A stretch of 64,000 nt of DNA. Source: Oxalobacter vibrioformis (GTDB taxonomy: Bacteria > Pseudomonadota > Gammaproteobacteria > Burkholderiales > Burkholderiaceae_D). The position numbers and the translations under genes are program-made. Positions within the stretch are counted from its first letter, which is position 1, and each line of letters starts with the position of its first letter. A model generated the notes under the pieces. That model ran no database searches. It was not told the DNA's origin and was given only the letters and a program-made list of their open reading frames with translations. The stretch is from NCBI RefSeq assembly GCF_027118995.1, contig NZ_CP098242.1, positions 1,116,001 to 1,180,000 of the forward strand, given 5' to 3'. This document shows positions 31,445 through 43,755 of the stretch, one piece after another.

Positions 31445-32853
31445 GATTTACCTGCCGACATGTCAATCAGTTTTGCAGGAACGCGGCTGATTGCCCCTGC
31501 CCCCATAACGACAACCACATCATCATCCTTTATCACATTGAGAATCGCGACCGGCATCTCCTCGATATCCTCGACAAAAACCGGGTCCACTTTCCCCGCA
31601 ACCCGAATGGCACGGGAAAGTGAACGCCCGTCAGCTGCCACGATCGGCTGCTCGCCGGCCGGATGCACCTCGGCAAGAAGTAAGACATCGGTCCCGGACA
31701 ATGCTTTCACAAAATCCTCAAAGAGGTCACGCGTCCGTGTATAGCGGTGTGGCTGGAATACCAGCACAAGCCGGCGTTCCGGATAGGCCCCCCGGGCCGC
31801 GGCAATGGTCGCTGCCACCTCTGCCGGATGGTGTCCGTAATCATCAATCAGTTCGGCTGTGCCCCCCGGCTTTTCCTCCGTTTCCGGTAAGGTTATTTTT
31901 CCGAGGCGGGTAAAGCGGCGGTTAACGCCCGTAAATTCTTCCAGCGCTTTCTGGGTTGCCTCATCAGAAATCCCCAGCTCACGCGCAATGGCAATGGCCG
32001 CGCAGGCATTTTGCACATTGTGCATACCCGGCTGGTTGAGCTTCACTTTCATATCCGGATATCCCTGCTGCAGGACAGTGAAAATCATCAGGGAACCCTG
32101 CGCCTCGGCATCCACGGCCCGCACGTCCGCATTCTCGTGAAAACCATACGTCGTTACCGGCTTCGAAATAAACGGCTTGATCTCGCGAACATTGCTGTCA
32201 TCAATACAGAGTACCGCCCGCCCATAAAAAGGCAGCCGCTGGGTAAACTCGATAAATGCCTGCTTGAGCCGGGTGAAGTCATGTCCGTAGGTATCCATGT
32301 GATCCGCATCAATATTCGTGATCACTTCAATCACTGGAAAAAGATTCAAAAACGAGGCATCCGACTCATCGGCTTCCGCCACAATAAAGTCCCCCGTTCC
32401 CAGGGCAGCATTGGCATCGACACTGTTGAGCCTGCCGCCAATCACAAAGGTGGGGTCAAAACCGCCTTCAGCGAGGACACTTGCCACCAGGCTGGTTGTC
32501 GTTGTTTTCCCGTGCGTGCCGGCAATGGCAATCCCGCGCTTTAAACGCATCAGTTCTGCCAGCATGACGGCCCGCGGAACGATCGGAATACATTTCCTGC
32601 GGGCGGCAAGCACTTCCGGATTATCCTGGGTCACCGCAGAAGAAATCACGATGGCATCGGCATTTTCAATATTTTCCGGATCATGCCCCCGTATCACGCG
32701 GGCGCCAAGCCGCTCCAGGCGCCTTGTAGCGGCATTGCTGGCGAGATCCGAACCGGAAATGCTGTAGCCCTGGGTGAGCAGTACTTCCGCAATACCGCTC
32801 ATACCGCTACCGCCAATACCGACAAAATGAATATTTTTAACCTTGTGTTTCAT
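31441..32853 (-). CDS. murC: UDP-N-acetylmuramate--L-alanine ligase
   Basis: First amino-acid ligase of wall synthesis; adds L-Ala to UDP-MurNAc. Mur ligase fold, 470 residues: Rossmann-like N-domain ([21 protein letters not shown]), ATP loop [10 protein letters not shown] near residues 113-122, EADESDASF, and the C-terminal domain with [14 protein letters not shown]. Separated from murG by 10 bp and overlapping ddlB. Confidence 0.98.
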   Translation of the reverse strand: MKHKVKNIHFVGIGGSGMSGIAEVLLTQGYSISGSDLASNAATRRLERLGARVIRGHDPENIENADAIVISSAVTQDNPEVLAARRKCIPIVPRAVMLAELMRLKRGIAIAGTHGKTTTTSLVASVLAEGGFDPTFVIGGRLNSVDANAALGTGDFIVAEADESDASFLNLFPVIEVITNIDADHMDTYGHDFTRLKQAFIEFTQRLPFYGRAVLCIDDSNVREIKPFISKPVTTYGFHENADVRAVDAEAQGSLMIFTVLQQGYPDMKVKLNQPGMHNVQNACAAIAIARELGISDEATQKALEEFTGVNRRFTRLGKITLPETEEKPGGTAELIDDYGHHPAEVAATIAAARGAYPERRLVLVFQPHRYTRTRDLFEDFVKALSGTDVLLLAEVHPAGEQPIVAADGRSLSRAIRVAGKVDPVFVEDIEEMPVAILNVIKDDDVVVVMGAGAISRVPAKLIDMSAGKS

Positions 32854-32863
32854 ATTTTCTCAA

Positions 32864-33952
32864 TCAATTTTTTTCATTCGCCACACGTTCCAGTTCATTG
32901 GCAATCGCTTCGTTGGCATGTCTTCTGCCAAGCGCATAGGCAACCTCCGCCATTGCCAGGCACCGCTCACGTGTCATATCCCGAAGCAGTGACGCCAGAT
33001 GCTCCGGTGTCAGTTCACTCTGGGGCAGATGAACCGCCGCCTTATGTGCCGCCATATAGGTGGCATTGTCACGCTGATGCGATGTACTGGAGGCAATAAA
33101 CGGCACCAGGATGCTGGCAAGACCGGCTGCCGTCAGTTCGGAAACCGTAATGGCACCCGCCCGGCATACCACCAGATCCGTACTGGCATACCTGAACGCC
33201 ATGTCATCAATAAACTCAACCACTTCCGCCTCAACCTGTGCCGCCATATACGCCTGGCGGACACTGGCGGAATGTTCCTTTCCTGTCTGGTGAATCACGC
33301 GCGGACGATGCTCCGGCGACAGTTGTGCCAGTGCATAAGGCATACATTCATTCAGCGCACGGGCACCGAGACTCCCTCCGATCACCAGCACATTTAACGG
33401 CCCGTTTCTTTGTTCGTAACGGTTTTTTGGCTCGGGCAACACGGCAATCTCATGTCTGACCGGATTACCCGTCAGCACACCCTTTTCTGTCATGACGGCA
33501 GGATCAGCCGGAAAACCGAACAAAATCCGCTTGGCGGCAGGCAACAGGGTTTTGTTTGAAAGCAGCAACCCGGCATCGGCATTGATCAGGACAAGCGGCA
33601 CACCCATTATCCGGCACGCAAAACCACCAGGTACGGTCACATACCCCCCCATGCCAACCACGAGATCCGGCTTGCGGCGGCATATAATATTCAGGCAGGA
33701 TGCCATGCCAGCCAGTAATTTGATGCCGCCTGTCACCATATGCATCAGCCCTTTGCCTCGCATGCCCGCAAAATCAATGCTGTCCAGCTCAATCCCCTGG
33801 GCCGGCACCAGTGTGGTTTCCATGCCATGCCGTGTCCCGAGCCAGGTAACCTGCCACCCCTTTTCCCGCATGGTGCGGGCAATGGCAAGCCCGGGAAAAA
33901 TGTGTCCGCCAGTACCTGCTGCCATAATAATGAGGCGTTTGGGCTTATTCAT
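32864..33952 (-). CDS. murG: Undecaprenyldiphospho-muramoylpentapeptide beta-N-acetylglucosaminyltransferase
   Basis: GT-B glycosyltransferase at the inner face of the membrane; turns lipid I into lipid II by adding GlcNAc. Start 33952 is chosen ([17 protein letters not shown]) because GGAGG precedes it and the family begins there, although the frame is open to 33988. Of 362 residues, the glycine loops [11 protein letters not shown] and [10 protein letters not shown] and the UDP-GlcNAc site [17 protein letters not shown] are clear. Overlaps the ftsW stop by 8 nt. Confidence 0.96.
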   Translation of the reverse strand: MNKPKRLIIMAAGTGGHIFPGLAIARTMREKGWQVTWLGTRHGMETTLVPAQGIELDSIDFAGMRGKGLMHMVTGGIKLLAGMASCLNIICRRKPDLVVGMGGYVTVPGGFACRIMGVPLVLINADAGLLLSNKTLLPAAKRILFGFPADPAVMTEKGVLTGNPVRHEIAVLPEPKNRYEQRNGPLNVLVIGGSLGARALNECMPYALAQLSPEHRPRVIHQTGKEHSASVRQAYMAAQVEAEVVEFIDDMAFRYASTDLVVCRAGAITVSELTAAGLASILVPFIASSTSHQRDNATYMAAHKAAVHLPQSELTPEHLASLLRDMTRERCLAMAEVAYALGRRHANEAIANELERVANEKN

Positions 33953-35198
33953 CGGGCAGCCCTCCTTCATAGGAGCGGGCACCTTCATGAGAACGCCCTC
34001 CCCGCATGATCAAGCGGTTTTCATAATCCACCCGGAAAAGAATGGCCAGGCCGATACAGTTAATCAGCATGCCCGATCCGCCATAACTCATCAATGGCAG
34101 CGTCAGCCCCTTTGTTGGCAGCAAGCCGAGATTCACGCCCATGTTGATGAAGGCCTGCACACCAATCCATACAGCGATTCCCTGGGCCACGAGCCCGGCA
34201 AAAATCCGGTCCATCGTGATGGCCTGCCTGCCGATATCAAAAGCCCGCTTGACCAGCCAGTAAAAAAGCATGACCACCACAATGACGCCGACAAATCCGA
34301 ATTCCTCTCCAATGACCGCCATCAAAAAGTCCGTGTGCGCTTCGGGCAGATAATGCAGTTTTTCGACACTGCCGCCCAAGCCGACACCAAACAGTTCGCC
34401 CCGTCCGAATGCAATCAGTGAATGGGACAACTGATAAGCCTTACCCAACACATGCTCGCCATCCCATGGATTCAGATAAGCAAAAATCCGCTCCCGTCGC
34501 CAGGGAGACAGCATGATAACCGCACTGAAAATCCCGACCAGCGTGGTAATAATCCCGAAAAACCATACCCCGTTAAATCCACCGAGGAAAAGAATCCCCA
34601 TGGCAATGGCAACAATCACCACAAGCGCACCCAGATCCGGTTCCAGCAGTAACAACAGCCCGATCAGCCCCAGTGCACTGGCCATCGGCAAAAAGCCCTT
34701 GCTCAGTTTTTTCATGACACTCTGCTTGCGAACGGTATAATCAGCGGCATACAGCACAATGAAAAGCTTCATCAGCTCCGATGGCTGAAGATTGAATATC
34801 TTGAAAGGTATCCAGCGGCGTGCGCCATTGACGCCTTTGCCAATGCCCGGGATCAGAACCAGCACAAGAAGAATCAGCGTGAAGACGAAAAACCAGGGCG
34901 CGTACTTCTGCCAGAAACCGATGGGAATACGCGACACGACAAAACCGGCACACAGCCCCATCAGGATAAAAATACTTTGCCTGAACAGGAAATGCGTAGG
35001 CTGGTAATTGGCATACTTGGGGGAATCCGGCAGGGCAATCGAGGCCGAATACACCATAACCAGCCCCAAAAGAATCAGGGCAAGCACAACCCCCAGCAGA
35101 TGCCGGTCAAAACGCATCATCTTCGAGCGCTGCTCGAAAGACACCGGCTTCAGACTGAAACCGGGAATTCCCGCAACCAGTCTTTTCACCATATTCAT
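33945..35198 (-). CDS. ftsW: SEDS-family peptidoglycan glycosyltransferase FtsW
   Basis: Polymerises lipid II at the septum together with FtsI. Integral membrane protein of 417 residues with about ten predicted helices, starting near residue 35 ([20 protein letters not shown]). The SEDS hallmarks are present: the catalytic-loop region [37 protein letters not shown], and [17 protein letters not shown] near the end. Overlaps the murD stop by 4 nt. Confidence 0.97.
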   Translation of the reverse strand: MNMVKRLVAGIPGFSLKPVSFEQRSKMMRFDRHLLGVVLALILLGLVMVYSASIALPDSPKYANYQPTHFLFRQSIFILMGLCAGFVVSRIPIGFWQKYAPWFFVFTLILLVLVLIPGIGKGVNGARRWIPFKIFNLQPSELMKLFIVLYAADYTVRKQSVMKKLSKGFLPMASALGLIGLLLLLEPDLGALVVIVAIAMGILFLGGFNGVWFFGIITTLVGIFSAVIMLSPWRRERIFAYLNPWDGEHVLGKAYQLSHSLIAFGRGELFGVGLGGSVEKLHYLPEAHTDFLMAVIGEEFGFVGVIVVVMLFYWLVKRAFDIGRQAITMDRIFAGLVAQGIAVWIGVQAFINMGVNLGLLPTKGLTLPLMSYGGSGMLINCIGLAILFRVDYENRLIMRGGRSHEGARSYEGGLPDE

Positions 35199-36691
35199 GT
35201 CACCACCTCACCTCTGGATAACGCCACTTCCCTGACGGTTGAGACAAACACCCCTGCCCGGTGCGCATAATTTTTGAACATATCCATACTGGCGCAGGCA
35301 GGAGAAAGCAGCACCACATCTCCTTCCCGGGCAATGTTGGCCGCCTGTTGCACCGCCTGTTCCAGCGACTCGCACAACACCAGTTCCGCGCCACTTTGTT
35401 CCAGCGCCTTTTCAATCACACGGGCATCTTTTCCGATCAGTAAAACCGTATGCACATGATTTGCGACCGGCGCAAAAAGCGGGCTGAAATCCTGATCCTT
35501 GCCATCACCGCCAGCAATAAGAACCAGACGTTTTTGTTCCCCTCCCTTTTCAGCACCCAGCCCTTCCACCGCGGCGACCGTTGCGCCCACATTGGTCCCC
35601 TTGCTGTCATCGATATAGCAAACGCCGGAGACATCCATCACCACTTCCACACGATGAGGCTCACCACGATACCCTTTAAGCGCATGTAAAAGCGGCGCCA
35701 TGGGCAAACCGATTGCGCGGCACAGCGCCAGCGCCGCCAGGGCATTACTGGCATTATGTCTGCCACGGATGTGAAGCGCTCCTGCCGGCATCAGATCCTG
35801 AAGTTGCAGTTCCAGCGGAAGCACTGCATTCTTTTTACTGTCCGGCATACCGGTTTCACGCGCATTCATCACACAAAGCCAGTCCATGCCCCGATTGTTG
35901 TGAATGCCAAAATCCCCCGCATTTTCTGGTTTATCCAACCCGAATGTCACCGCCCTTTTATCCGGCAACGCCATTGCCATGACCAGGGGATCATCCCGGT
36001 TCAGCACCGGAATGGTTGATGCACCGAATATCCGTTTTTTTGCCTCGGCATAGGCACTGATCGTTTCATGCCAGTCCAGATGGTCCTGCGTCACATTGAG
36101 CACCGTTGCCGCATCCGCATTCAGGCTGACAGTACTCCACAGCTGGAAGCTGGACAATTCCAACACCCAGATTTCAGGCAATGTCTTTTCATCCAGCGAC
36201 TCTCGCAGCACGTCCAGTACAGCCGGGCTGATATTGCCTGCCACCTTTACCGTTTTGTCCGCCCGCTCACACATCCTGCCTGTCAGGCTGGTCACGGTTG
36301 TCTTACCGTTGGTGCCGGTTATTGCGATCACCTTAGAGCGGTAGTCCTGACTCTCTTCCAGAAAGGCTAGTGCCTGGGCAAAAAGCTCGATTTCGCTCCA
36401 GAGGGGAATCTGTCCGGCATTGGCCGCTGGCAGAATTCCAGCCAGATCAGTATTGGGCATCAGGCCGGGACTGACCGCAATCATATCCATGCCATCCACG
36501 AGGCTGGCGGAAAACGGTCCGCCGATGAACGCTGCCGCCGGTATTTCCTGCTGCAAAAGACCCAGCCTTTCAGGCGCATCGCGAGTATCTGCCACACGCA
36601 CAAAAGCACCGCAGCGCGCCAGCCAGCGCGCCATTGCCAGGCCCGATTCTCCGAGCCCAAGTACCAGTGCTTTTTTGCCTGTGTAATCCAT
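35195..36691 (-). CDS. murD: UDP-N-acetylmuramoyl-L-alanine--D-glutamate ligase
   Basis: Adds D-Glu in the cytoplasmic pathway to lipid II. It has 498 residues, somewhat longer than the E. coli enzyme: N-domain [23 protein letters not shown] loop [11 protein letters not shown] near residues 127-137, [18 protein letters not shown], and [17 protein letters not shown] in the C-terminal domain. Starts 1 bp after the mraY stop. Confidence 0.97.
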   Translation of the reverse strand: MDYTGKKALVLGLGESGLAMARWLARCGAFVRVADTRDAPERLGLLQQEIPAAAFIGGPFSASLVDGMDMIAVSPGLMPNTDLAGILPAANAGQIPLWSEIELFAQALAFLEESQDYRSKVIAITGTNGKTTVTSLTGRMCERADKTVKVAGNISPAVLDVLRESLDEKTLPEIWVLELSSFQLWSTVSLNADAATVLNVTQDHLDWHETISAYAEAKKRIFGASTIPVLNRDDPLVMAMALPDKRAVTFGLDKPENAGDFGIHNNRGMDWLCVMNARETGMPDSKKNAVLPLELQLQDLMPAGALHIRGRHNASNALAALALCRAIGLPMAPLLHALKGYRGEPHRVEVVMDVSGVCYIDDSKGTNVGATVAAVEGLGAEKGGEQKRLVLIAGGDGKDQDFSPLFAPVANHVHTVLLIGKDARVIEKALEQSGAELVLCESLEQAVQQAANIAREGDVVLLSPACASMDMFKNYAHRAGVFVSTVREVALSRGEVVT

Positions 36692-36692
36692 A

Positions 36693-37862
36693 TCAGCGTA
36701 ATTTCAGTGTTGACAGCCCCAACAGGACCAGCATCATCGTAATAATCCAGAAGCGCACGACAACCTGCGTTTCCTTCCATCCTTTTTGTTCAAAATGATG
36801 GTGCAGCGGCGCCATCAGGAAAATCCGCCGCCCCACACCGTATTTCCTCTTCGTATACTTGAAAAATACGACCTGCATCATCACGGAAATCGTCTCGGCA
36901 ACAAAAATTCCGCCCATGATGCAAAGTACAATCTCCTGCCGCACAATAACGGCGATTGTGCCCAGGGCACCACCCAGTGCCAGCGCACCGACATCCCCCA
37001 TGAACATCTGCGCCGGATAGGCGTTGAACCAGAGAAAAGCCAACCCGGCTCCTGCCATGGCACCACAGAAAATCAGCAGCTCACCTGCCCCCGGAATAAA
37101 CGGGATAAACAGATAATGCGCATAGGTAAAATTACCTGTCAGATAAGCAAAAACCCCCAAAGCCGTGCCTACCATGATGGTCGGCATAATAGCCAGGCCG
37201 TCGAGCCCGTCTGTCAGATTGACCGCATTACTTGTGCCGACAATGACAAAATAGGTGAGGGCAATAAATCCCCACACGCCAAGCGGATAGCTGATCGTCT
37301 TGAAAAAAGGCACGATCAGGTCAGCCTTGGCCGGCAAATCGGCATCCAGCCCTGAGCGAATCCATTCCACGAACAGATTCCAGACTTCCGCATTGCTTTC
37401 GCCCGACACACAGAACGCCAGGTAAACGGCCGCGAAAATACCAATCAGGGATTGCCAGAAATATTTCTCCTTGGATGACATCCCCTTGGGATTTTTATGG
37501 ACCACCTTACGATAGTCATCAACCCACCCGATAGCACCATATCCCAGCGTGACAATGAGTACGACCCAGATGAAGCGGTTGGAAAGATCACACCACAACA
37601 AAGTTGAGATACCAATACCAATCAGGATGAGCAGGCCACCCATGGTGGGTGTACCCGATTTGGCAAGATGCGTCTGCGGCCCGTCCTGCCTGACAGCCTG
37701 TCCCACCTTGAGGCGGGTCAGAAGCCGGATGACCCAGGGCCCTGCAATAAGCCCGATGGTCAGCGCCGTGAGTGAGGCGAATACCGCACGGAAAGTGATG
37801 TATCCGAACATCCTCATCCAGCTGATATCCTGCTGAAATTGTTGTGCCAGCCAATGCAGCAT
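36693..37862 (-). CDS. mraY: Phospho-N-acetylmuramoyl-pentapeptide-transferase
   Basis: Membrane enzyme that transfers phospho-MurNAc-pentapeptide to undecaprenyl phosphate, giving lipid I. 389 residues, about ten transmembrane helices. Diagnostic segments: [15 protein letters not shown] in the variant [18 protein letters not shown] (catalytic DD), [28 protein letters not shown], and [18 protein letters not shown] near the C-terminus. Confidence 0.98.
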   Translation of the reverse strand: MLHWLAQQFQQDISWMRMFGYITFRAVFASLTALTIGLIAGPWVIRLLTRLKVGQAVRQDGPQTHLAKSGTPTMGGLLILIGIGISTLLWCDLSNRFIWVVLIVTLGYGAIGWVDDYRKVVHKNPKGMSSKEKYFWQSLIGIFAAVYLAFCVSGESNAEVWNLFVEWIRSGLDADLPAKADLIVPFFKTISYPLGVWGFIALTYFVIVGTSNAVNLTDGLDGLAIMPTIMVGTALGVFAYLTGNFTYAHYLFIPFIPGAGELLIFCGAMAGAGLAFLWFNAYPAQMFMGDVGALALGGALGTIAVIVRQEIVLCIMGGIFVAETISVMMQVVFFKYTKRKYGVGRRIFLMAPLHHHFEQKGWKETQVVVRFWIITMMLVLLGLSTLKLR

Positions 37863-37872
37863 CCGTAATCCC

Positions 37873-39228
37873 TTATTCTCTCTCTACCAGATTATTCACC
37901 ACACGCTCCATCTTCATGAAACGGGACCCTTTGACCAGTATCGTTGCAGAAGGCAGCGCAACTTCCCTGAGACTTGCCGTCAGGAGAACCACATCTTCAA
38001 AATATCGTGCCTTGTCACCATAGGCGCGTGCCGCATGACGGACCTGTTCGCCCAGCACGAAAAAGTGATCAATCCCTTTTTCCCGGGCATAAGCGCCGAT
38101 CTCTTCATGAAAGCGCGACCCTTCGTTACCAACTTCCCCCATGTCACCAAGCACCAGTACCCGCGGGGAATCCATCTGCGCGAGTACATCAATCGCGGCA
38201 AGAACCGAATCCGGATTGGCATTGTAGGTATCATCAATCAGCCTGGCACCATTTGCCGCCACCTTCTTCTGCAACCGGCCATTCACCGGCAGGAAAGATT
38301 CCAGCCCCTTACCAATCACCTCAGCTTCAATGCCTATCGCATGGCAGCATGCCGCAGCGGCCAGCGCATTGTGCGCGTTGTGCTGGCCGATAACAGCCAG
38401 TTGCACAGAAACCGCCGTCCCTCCAATATGGATATCCAGCTTGCTGCTGCCTGAATCGTATTGCCCTTTGACAGACGCGCCTTCGTCAAAACCAAAGGTC
38501 AGGATTTTTCGCATCCCGGTTTCTTTTGCATATCCTTCCCACAACCCGGAAAACGCATCGCCTGCCGGAAATACAGCAACACCATCAGGTGGCAAGGCCT
38601 GTATCACACTGCCATTTTCTTTGGCGACCGCCTCAACATTGAGCATAAACTCCTGGTGTTCGCGCTGGGCATTATTCACAAGCCCGACTGTCGGCTCTGC
38701 AATCGCTGCAAGATAAGCAATCTCACCCGGATGATTCATCCCCAGCTCGATCACCGCTGCCCGGTGAGAATCATCCAGCCGGAAAAGCGTCTGTGGCACC
38801 CCGATGTCATTATTCAGGTTGCCGGCTGTTGCCAGAAAACGGGCGTCACCATAAGCCGTCCGCAGAATGGCCGCAATCATTTCCTTGACCGTTGTCTTGC
38901 CGTTACTGCCGGTTACACCAATAACCGGCAGATCAAAACGGCTGCGCCAGTGTCTTGCCATTTCGCCCAGCGCCAGGCGACTGTCCTTCACAAGCAGCGC
39001 AGGCAGTGAAAACCCCTCAGGCAACCGCTCGGCTACGACAGCGGCAACATCTTTGCCAGACACCTCAGGCAGAAAATCATGCGCGTCAAAATTCTCTCCT
39101 TTCAACGCCACAAAAAGATTGCCTTTCCCCACAGTCCGCGTATCAGTGGAAACACCATCAAAAACAGCCTTCCCGTGTAGATGGCTGCCGGGAACCCATG
39201 TTTGGATTTCATCAAGACTCGTTTTCAT
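37873..39228 (-). CDS. murF: UDP-N-acetylmuramoyl-tripeptide--D-alanyl-D-alanine ligase
   Basis: Adds the D-Ala-D-Ala made by DdlB, completing the pentapeptide. It has 451 residues with ATP loop [14 protein letters not shown] near residues 104-117, [16 protein letters not shown]-type motif [10 protein letters not shown], and [16 protein letters not shown]. Its start lies inside the murE end (17-nt overlap), so the two are coupled. Confidence 0.97.
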   Translation of the reverse strand: MKTSLDEIQTWVPGSHLHGKAVFDGVSTDTRTVGKGNLFVALKGENFDAHDFLPEVSGKDVAAVVAERLPEGFSLPALLVKDSRLALGEMARHWRSRFDLPVIGVTGSNGKTTVKEMIAAILRTAYGDARFLATAGNLNNDIGVPQTLFRLDDSHRAAVIELGMNHPGEIAYLAAIAEPTVGLVNNAQREHQEFMLNVEAVAKENGSVIQALPPDGVAVFPAGDAFSGLWEGYAKETGMRKILTFGFDEGASVKGQYDSGSSKLDIHIGGTAVSVQLAVIGQHNAHNALAAAACCHAIGIEAEVIGKGLESFLPVNGRLQKKVAANGARLIDDTYNANPDSVLAAIDVLAQMDSPRVLVLGDMGEVGNEGSRFHEEIGAYAREKGIDHFFVLGEQVRHAARAYGDKARYFEDVVLLTASLREVALPSATILVKGSRFMKMERVVNNLVERE

Positions 39229-40741
39229 GCCGTTCCTTTTTCATGACCTCATACGTGGCCAGCGCCAGCGATGCGTGATCTGCATCAACAAACGGGTGTT
39301 TTGCCCCCTTTACCTCCTGATAAGTCTCGTGTCCCTTACCGGCAAGAAAAATCACATCATGGGCAGATGCCTGTTTGACCGCCTGGAGAATAGCCGACGC
39401 CCGGTCTTCTATTGTCAGCGCCGGGCGTGTCATACCTGACACAATATCGTCAATAATCTGCTGGGGCACTTCGCTTCGCGGATTGTCACTGGTCACAATG
39501 ATGTGATCCGCCATCTCGGATACCCGCCCCATATCCTTGCGCTTGCCCCGGTCACGATCGCCACCGCAGCCGAATACACACCAGAGCGCGCCTTTTCTGT
39601 CCGTGGCAACCGAACGAAGCGCTTGGAGCCCCTTTTCGAGCGCATCAGGTGTATGGGCATAATCGATCACAACGAGCGGCGCATTCTGCCCCCCAAGCGG
39701 CTGCATGCGGCCGGGAGGCGGTTCAAGTGCTGAAACGGCTGAAACCGCAGGCTTCCATTGGACTCCATGTGTCAACAACACGCCCAGAACCCCCAGCACA
39801 TTGCTGACATTGAAATTGCCGACAAGACGGGTCTGGATCCGGGAATGCCCTTCCCGGGCATCGGCCAGAAATACGGTTCCATTCTGCCGTGCCTGGATTT
39901 CGGTAGCGCGCAATACGGGAATACCTTCCATTTTTTCATCCTGAATCGTGTAACCCGATACCGACAACTTCCCGTTGATGGCTGATGCCCATTCCCGGCC
40001 TTTGGCGTCATCCAGATTCATTACCGCATGCTTTAACCCTGGCCAGTCAAAGAGTTTTCGCTTAGCCGCTTCATACGCCGCCATATTCTTGTGATAATCC
40101 AGATGATCACGGGTGAAATTGGTATAAAGCACCGTATCGATAACAAGACCATTCAAGCGGCACTCCTCGATACCAATCGAAGATGCCTCAATGGCAACAC
40201 AGGCGACCCCCTCCTCGCGCAACATCGCCAGTTTCCTTTGCAACTGCACCTGATCCGGCGTGGTGTAACCGGTAATTTCCGCCTTGCCGGCATTCCCGTT
40301 TTCAAAAACCACGATCCCCAGCGTGCCAATGACTGCCGTCTTTTCTCCCAGACGGGAAAGCGCGCTTCCCAGCCATTGGGTGCAGGAAGTTTTACCGTTT
40401 GTGCCGGTAACGGCTACCACATACATAGAGGCAGAAGGGTTGCCATAGTAGGCATCGGCGACAGGACCTGCCAGCGCTTTCAGTCCTTTTACTGCCAGGT
40501 GCGGAATGTGCCATTCCGTTTTCCAGTCAAACCCCGCTTCTTCATAAACAATGGCTTTGGCACCATTTTCAATCGCGTGGGCAATATAGCTTCTTCCGTC
40601 AGTGGCATCTCCCTGATAGGCAAAGAAAACCGCATCTTTTCCGGCCGATACAATCTCCCGCGAGTCGGAAAAAAGATCACCATTCGGACAGGTTTTGCCA
40701 AGCCATTCCGATACAGCGCGAATCTGTGAACGGTTTGTCAT
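39212..40741 (-). CDS. murE: UDP-N-acetylmuramoyl-tripeptide synthetase (meso-diaminopimelate adding)
   Basis: Adds the third stem residue. The motif DNPRSE (near residue 415) is the marker for meso-diaminopimelate specificity rather than lysine. Of 509 residues, other landmarks are GKDAVFFAYQGD, ATP loop GTNGKTSCTQWL, TNFTRDHLDYHK and DYAHTPDALEKGL. Overlaps the ftsI stop by 4 nt and murF by 17 nt. Confidence 0.97.
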   Translation of the reverse strand: MTNRSQIRAVSEWLGKTCPNGDLFSDSREIVSAGKDAVFFAYQGDATDGRSYIAHAIENGAKAIVYEEAGFDWKTEWHIPHLAVKGLKALAGPVADAYYGNPSASMYVVAVTGTNGKTSCTQWLGSALSRLGEKTAVIGTLGIVVFENGNAGKAEITGYTTPDQVQLQRKLAMLREEGVACVAIEASSIGIEECRLNGLVIDTVLYTNFTRDHLDYHKNMAAYEAAKRKLFDWPGLKHAVMNLDDAKGREWASAINGKLSVSGYTIQDEKMEGIPVLRATEIQARQNGTVFLADAREGHSRIQTRLVGNFNVSNVLGVLGVLLTHGVQWKPAVSAVSALEPPPGRMQPLGGQNAPLVVIDYAHTPDALEKGLQALRSVATDRKGALWCVFGCGGDRDRGKRKDMGRVSEMADHIIVTSDNPRSEVPQQIIDDIVSGMTRPALTIEDRASAILQAVKQASAHDVIFLAGKGHETYQEVKGAKHPFVDADHASLALATYEVMKKERHENES

Positions 40742-42513
40742 AGGCTCTCCCTCGGCCCATCCTGTGGGATCACGATATTGGTTACCGATGAGTCCGGTGT
40801 GACATTCATGGTTCTCAGCGTATTGGCCACAATTCTGGAGAAAACAGGTGCCGCCACCATCCCGCCATAATGCTGCCCATTGGAGGGCTCATCGATCATG
40901 ACGGCAACAATGATCCGCGGATTGGATGCCGGGGCAAAACCGACAAATGACGCGACATACTTGTTGACATACTTGCCGCCTTCAATCTTGTGCGTTGTGC
41001 CCGTTTTTCCAGCGACGCGATACCCCGGCACCTGGGAGCGTGGCGCGGTGCCCCCGGGGCCGGAAGCCATTTCCAGCATGTTTCGCACCGCCTTGGCTGT
41101 TTTTTCAGAAATGATCTGCTGCCCGACCGGCATGTCATCCACACGAGCCAGCGACAGCGGCACCATATCGCCATTACGGGCAAAAATCATGTAAGAACGC
41201 GCCACCTGCATGAGTGAGACCGAAATACCATGACCATAACTCATCGTCGCCTGTTCAATCGGCCGCCATGATTTGTAAGGACGCACCCGACCCGCTGTCG
41301 TTCCCGGGAAACCGAATTCGGGCTGCTGGCCAAATCCCAATGCGGTAAACATCTCCCACATTTCTTTTGCTTTCATGTCCAGCGCCAGTTTGGCCGTACC
41401 CACATTGGATGACTTCTCAATGACCTGGGAAACAGAAAGCAGCCCATGGGCATGGGCATCACCAATCGTGGCATCCCCGATTACCAGTTTTCCGGGCGCC
41501 GTCTGGATTTTTGTCTGCGGTGTCACTTTTCCTTTTTCCAGGGCCAGCGCAACGGTAAACGGCTTCAAGGTTGAGCCCGGCTCATAGGTATCGGTCAAGG
41601 CGCGATTACGCAGGCTAACACCTTTTAACTGGCGGCGGTCATTGGGGTTGTAACTTGGCAGATTGGCCAGTGCCAGCACTTCCCCACTCTGGATATCCAG
41701 CACAACCACCGCACCAGCCTTTGCCTTGTGCAGGGTAACCGCTTCCTGAAGCTGTTTGAATGCAATGTACTGGATACTGCTGTCGATAGACAGGACCAGG
41801 TCGCTGCCATCCCTTGGTTCCTTGATGGCACGCAGGTCTTCCACGATATTGCCCAGGCGATCCTTGATCACGCGTCGGCTGCCGATTGTGCCGGAAAGAA
41901 CTTTCTGCGATGCGAGCTCCATCCCTTCCTGCCCGATATCCTCCACATTGGTAAAACCCACAATATGCGACATGACCTCGCCTTCCGGGTAATACCGCTT
42001 GTATTCCTTTCGTGTGTGGATTCCCTTGATGCCGAGCTTCAAAATGGCGTCAGCCACATCCATCTCAACCTGGCGCTTGAGATAGACAAAAGCACGATCC
42101 GAATCGAGCCGTGCACGCAGGTTTTTCTCGCTCATCCCCAACATCTTTGCCAGTTCGCCAAGCTTTTCTTTTGGCTGGGACAGCACATCATCCGGTATCG
42201 CCCATATCGCCCTGACAGGAATACTCGAGGCAAGCACGGTTCCGTCCCGATCCGTGATTTTTCCACGGGTGGCCGGTAGCTCCAGTGTCCGCGCATAACG
42301 GGATTCACCCTGCTTCTGCAGGAATTCGGTTGAAAGCACCTGCAACCAGAGGGCGCGCGCAATCAGGCACATGAAAATAAAAAAGAGGAAAAACAGAACA
42401 ATGTGAGACCGCCACTTCGACAGCTTGACCTTCAGCTCAGGCGTATCGGAAAACGACACCCCCTTTGCCGCAGCAACACGTGAATTTCCCGGAAATTTCA
42501 TCATGCGCATCAT
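40738..42513 (-). CDS. ftsI: Peptidoglycan D,D-transpeptidase FtsI (PBP3)
   Basis: Septal class B penicillin-binding protein that cross-links wall made by FtsW. The 591-residue protein has a cytoplasmic stub, one transmembrane helix (about 36-57, IVLFFLFFIFMCLIARALWL), a pedestal domain, and the transpeptidase domain with all three motifs: STLK (active serine, in GSTLKPFTVALALEKG), SSN (EKSSNVGTAK) and KTGT (AGKTGTTHK). Overlaps the ftsL stop by 4 nt. Confidence 0.97.
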   Translation of the reverse strand: MMRMMKFPGNSRVAAAKGVSFSDTPELKVKLSKWRSHIVLFFLFFIFMCLIARALWLQVLSTEFLQKQGESRYARTLELPATRGKITDRDGTVLASSIPVRAIWAIPDDVLSQPKEKLGELAKMLGMSEKNLRARLDSDRAFVYLKRQVEMDVADAILKLGIKGIHTRKEYKRYYPEGEVMSHIVGFTNVEDIGQEGMELASQKVLSGTIGSRRVIKDRLGNIVEDLRAIKEPRDGSDLVLSIDSSIQYIAFKQLQEAVTLHKAKAGAVVVLDIQSGEVLALANLPSYNPNDRRQLKGVSLRNRALTDTYEPGSTLKPFTVALALEKGKVTPQTKIQTAPGKLVIGDATIGDAHAHGLLSVSQVIEKSSNVGTAKLALDMKAKEMWEMFTALGFGQQPEFGFPGTTAGRVRPYKSWRPIEQATMSYGHGISVSLMQVARSYMIFARNGDMVPLSLARVDDMPVGQQIISEKTAKAVRNMLEMASGPGGTAPRSQVPGYRVAGKTGTTHKIEGGKYVNKYVASFVGFAPASNPRIIVAVMIDEPSNGQHYGGMVAAPVFSRIVANTLRTMNVTPDSSVTNIVIPQDGPRESL

Positions 42514-42785
42514 TTCGTCGTCACCGTCATGAATCGTGTATTGGCCGGGATGACATGCACCATATTCAGATCGCGCCTGGCGCTACTCTCAATACGGGCA
42601 TGCTTACCCAGACTTGACTGGTCCAACTGCAATTGGGACCACTCCACTTCCAGTTGCCGGGCCTGTGTCAGTTCAAACTCAAGCTCGACGAAAAGCCGGC
42701 GCGACTGATAACGCACATTCACCAGCATCAGCGCGCTTAACAGCAGTGCCACCACCAGAATAATCTGCAAATGCCCGCTTCTCAT
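42510..42785 (-). CDS. ftsL: Cell division protein FtsL
   Basis: Small bitopic protein of the FtsQLB complex that activates FtsWI. It has 91 residues: a transmembrane helix right at the N-terminus ([20 protein letters not shown], about residues 8-27), then a coiled coil ([21 protein letters not shown]) and the short conserved tail ([18 protein letters not shown]). Sequence is poorly conserved, but place and layout are decisive. The ATGA overlap with rsmH couples their translation. Confidence 0.93.
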   Translation of the reverse strand: MRSGHLQIILVVALLLSALMLVNVRYQSRRLFVELEFELTQARQLEVEWSQLQLDQSSLGKHARIESSARRDLNMVHVIPANTRFMTVTTK

Positions 42786-43735
42786 GTCACCTCCCCGGAG
42801 GAAAGCAAAACCCGCTCAACCACACGCAGCATGGCAGAACGGGCCCGGGGGTTGGTCTCGATTTCTGCTAAAGACGGCTTTGCCTTGCCCAGGAGCTTCA
42901 TATCAGCCTGTGGCAGTTCTGCCGCACGGATCGGCAATCGACGATGCGGCTGCCGGACAGTTGCCCTGTCAGCAAAAAAACGCTTCACGATACGGTCTTC
43001 AAGTGAATGAAAACTGATCACCGCCATTCTCCCGTGTAATGACAGACGTCCCCAGGCTTTCGCCAGCCCTACCTCCAGATCCTCAAGTTCCTTGTTGACA
43101 TGAATCCGTACAGCCTGAAAGGTCCGCGTTGCTGGATCCTTACCTTTCTCGCGCGTTTTAACTGCCTTTGCCACGATGTCGGCAAGTTGCTTCGTCCCAG
43201 TGATGGGCGTTGCCGACCGGCCATCAACAATCGCCTTTGCAACCTGAACAGCAAACCGTTCTTCCCCATACTCACGTATTACCTCCGCAATTTTTTCTTC
43301 ACTCTCTGATGCCAGCCACTGTGCAGCTGAAACACCCCGTGTCGGATCCATGCGCATATCAAGCGGACCATCCAGACGAAAACTGAAGCCGCGATCCGCC
43401 GCTTCCACCTGTGGAGATGAAATACCCAGATCCAGCAATATCCCGTCAATTTTTTCAATACCACGCGCGTCAAGCACCACATCCAGATCGGCAAAACTTT
43501 CATGCACAATCTCAAAACGCGGATCCTCGAAGCGTTTTGCCACGGCAATCGCCTGGGGGTCCTTGTCAAAGGCAATCAGACGACCACCCTCACCAAGCCT
43601 CTCCAGAATCAGGCGGCTGTGACCACCACGACCAAATGTGCCATCAAGATAAACCCCGTGGATGCGCCCGCCTGAAATGGCAAGCGCATCCACGGCCTCT
43701 GCGAGCAATACCGAATGGTGTGTCAAATCCGGCAT
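42782..43735 (-). CDS. rsmH: 16S rRNA (cytosine(1402)-N4)-methyltransferase
   Basis: SAM-dependent methyltransferase acting on C1402 in the decoding centre of 16S rRNA. It has 317 residues: [13 protein letters not shown] at the start, SAM loop [20 protein letters not shown] near residues 29-48, [20 protein letters not shown], and [15 protein letters not shown] near the C-terminus. Second gene of the cluster, 20 bp after mraZ. Confidence 0.97.
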   Translation of the reverse strand: MPDLTHHSVLLAEAVDALAISGGRIHGVYLDGTFGRGGHSRLILERLGEGGRLIAFDKDPQAIAVAKRFEDPRFEIVHESFADLDVVLDARGIEKIDGILLDLGISSPQVEAADRGFSFRLDGPLDMRMDPTRGVSAAQWLASESEEKIAEVIREYGEERFAVQVAKAIVDGRSATPITGTKQLADIVAKAVKTREKGKDPATRTFQAVRIHVNKELEDLEVGLAKAWGRLSLHGRMAVISFHSLEDRIVKRFFADRATVRQPHRRLPIRAAELPQADMKLLGKAKPSLAEIETNPRARSAMLRVVERVLLSSGEVT

Positions 43736-43755
43736 GCCCTGACTCCTGACTGCAC